Assembly (NCBI GenBank): GCA_947044405.1
Contig: CAMRHE010000463.1
Location: 1,115,001 to 1,179,000 of the forward strand
Length of the DNA stretch: 64,000 nucleotides
DNA from: Leptodactylus fallax
Lineage: Eukaryota; Chordata; Amphibia; Anura; Leptodactylidae
Reading direction: 5' to 3'
The notes beneath the pieces are model-generated. The model was given only the letters and a program-made list of their open reading frames with translations, did not search any database and was not told the DNA's origin. The translations under genes and the position numbers were made by a program. Shown here in pieces: positions 62,801 through 64,000 of this stretch; within the stretch, counting starts at the first letter, position 1; the number at the start of each line of letters is the position of its first letter.

Positions 62801-63393
62801 CATTACTGTAATGTCACCTTATATAGTGTATATGACATCAGACCTGTGCTCTGTATGATGCAGGGAGATGAATCACAGACCCATCACTATCTCCACCATT
62901 ACTGTAATGTCACCTTATATAGTGTATATGACATCATCACTGAGTGCTCTGTATGATGCAGTGAGGTGAATCACAGACCCTTCACTATCTCCACCATTAC
63001 TGTAATGTCACCTTATATAGTGTATATGACATCAGACCTGTGCTCTGTATGATGCAGTGAGATGAATCACAGACCCCTCACTATCTCCACCATTACTGTA
63101 ATGTCACCTTATATAGTGTATATGACATCATCACTGAGTGCTCTGTATGATGCAGTGAGATGAATCACAGACCCCTCACTATCTCCACCATTACTGTAGT
63201 CACCTTATATAGTGTATATGACGTCAGCACTGAGTGCTCTGTATTATGTAGTGAGATGAATCACAGACCCCTCACTATCTCCACCATTACTGTAATGCCA
63301 TCTTATATAGTGTATATGACATCAGACCTGTGCTCTGTATGATGCAGTGAGATGAATCACAGACCCTTCACTATCTCCACCATTACTGTAATG
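59890..63393. repeat. 96-bp satellite, about 36 copies
   Basis: The unit contains AGATGAATCACAGACCCTTC, ACTATCTCCACCATTACTGT, CACCTTATATAGTGTATATG and ACATCAGACCTGTGCTCTGT. Most units are over 95% alike. Variant units (ATGCAGATGAATTACAGACC at 60561 and 62094; CAGACGTGCTCTGTATAATG near 60830, 61310 and 62265) recur at multi-unit spacing. Each unit has TGACATCA, and one at 63219-63226 has the perfect palindrome TGACGTCA. Confidence 0.97.
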
Positions 63394-63777
63394 ACTCATG
63401 CTCTATGACATCAGCACTGTACGGTGTCCACCTACTACTGACTATTGGCTGAGGGGTTGTCAGCTGATGTCAGGTGGTGCTAGAGCGCCACACAGTGACT
63501 CATACATGTGTCTCTTCTGTATTTCCTGCTCAAATGTGTGGCAACTGCCATTTTAGTTCGTCTGAGATGAATTGCCACTTGTTTGGTTTAGTTAAAAACT
63601 GAAAAATTTGGAATATTCGCGTTGAACCAGTTTTGTGACAAAGCGGTTTGACCATCTCTAGTCATGTTCTCCACATCACAATCTAAACACTGACTGTTCT
63701 CATACAATTTATTAAGAGGAACATTTTCTTTATTATTTTTTGTGCATTTTCTTAGCACCTTACGAGAAAAGATGGTG
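63394..63777. other. unique sequence after satellite
   Basis: No gene seen. The segment ending TGACCATCTCTAG near 63660 resembles ends of frog transposable elements but lacks a partner end in the window. TTTATT at 63707-63712 is AATAAA on the - strand and could serve the possible exon at 63778-63949. Confidence 0.4.
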
Positions 63778-63949
63778 TCAGTGAAAACAGATGACAGAAT
63801 AGAGAGGCTTCTGTAAAGGGGTGAAATGCGCTGAACACTGGCTCTCTGTCACAGTGTCACTGTCAGAGGTAACATCATCCTGCTGTGACTGACATGATAA
63901 GTGATCCATCCAGTCCACAATGTCATCTGGTATCTCCATAATAATACAC
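63778..63949 (-). CDS. possible terminal coding exon of unknown gene
   Basis: On the - strand CCCTTCTGTAG ends at 63950 and could be a splice acceptor. From 63949 a frame reads MEIPDDIVDWMDHLSCQSQQ and an acidic Ser/Asp/Thr stretch, and ends in a TGA at 63780-63778. An AATAAA on the same strand lies about 70 bp further. I do not recognise the product. Only chance-level support comes from the open frame itself, which is 63 codons at most. Confidence 0.25.
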
Positions 63950-64000
63950 CTACAGAAGGGAATGGGCAACTGTGACTGCTGCTATTGGCCTGGTGGCTGG

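Overview
The window looks like an anuran amphibian (frog) chromosome segment. It has vertebrate genes with GT-AG introns, a hemopexin gene, a rapunzel-like gene, and frog-type repeats: DIRS with a tyrosine recombinase, Tc1, hAT, an L1-clade LINE, a tRNA-derived SINE and a dispersed repeat that I recognise from memory of frog sequence. The species cannot be named from the sequence.

Layout. 1-1890: a 40-bp minisatellite with TA expansions, inside the hemopexin gene. 2053-7177 (+): the last six exons of hemopexin. 8452-9579 (-): a rapunzel-like gene, tail to tail with hemopexin; a 39-copy 45-bp VNTR lies upstream of it, apparently in its 5' intron. 12811-13762: a decayed BED-finger-like fragment. 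14279-15462: a non-autonomous hAT element with target duplication. 16207-20655: a broken DIRS retrotransposon (-). 20804-49968: a 29-kb satellite of a ~21-bp unit, interrupted by two near-identical Tc1 elements and a truncated Ty3/gypsy element. 50222-50575: implausible poly-G sequence, possibly an assembly artefact. 50576-56815: an L1-clade LINE (+) with frameshifts. 56930-57945: a decayed tandem repeat with a small inverted-repeat element. 57945-59055: an intact copy of a dispersed repeat. 59890-63393: a 96-bp satellite of about 36 copies. 63394-64000: unique sequence with one possible terminal exon.

The main result is the origin of the large satellite. Its two flanks (20660-20803 and 49969-50221) are the two halves of one dispersed repeat. 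A second copy of that repeat at 57945-59055, in opposite orientation, lacks the array and has a single unit-like stretch (58341-58356) at the breakpoint. The same repeat was also split by the DIRS element: its outer part is at 15890-16206. The window therefore seems to hold both the pre-expansion and the expanded state of a satellite.

Only hemopexin and the rapunzel-like gene look like functional host genes. All transposon reading frames seen here are broken. The very long open frames inside the satellite are a consequence of a stop-free repeat unit and are not genes.
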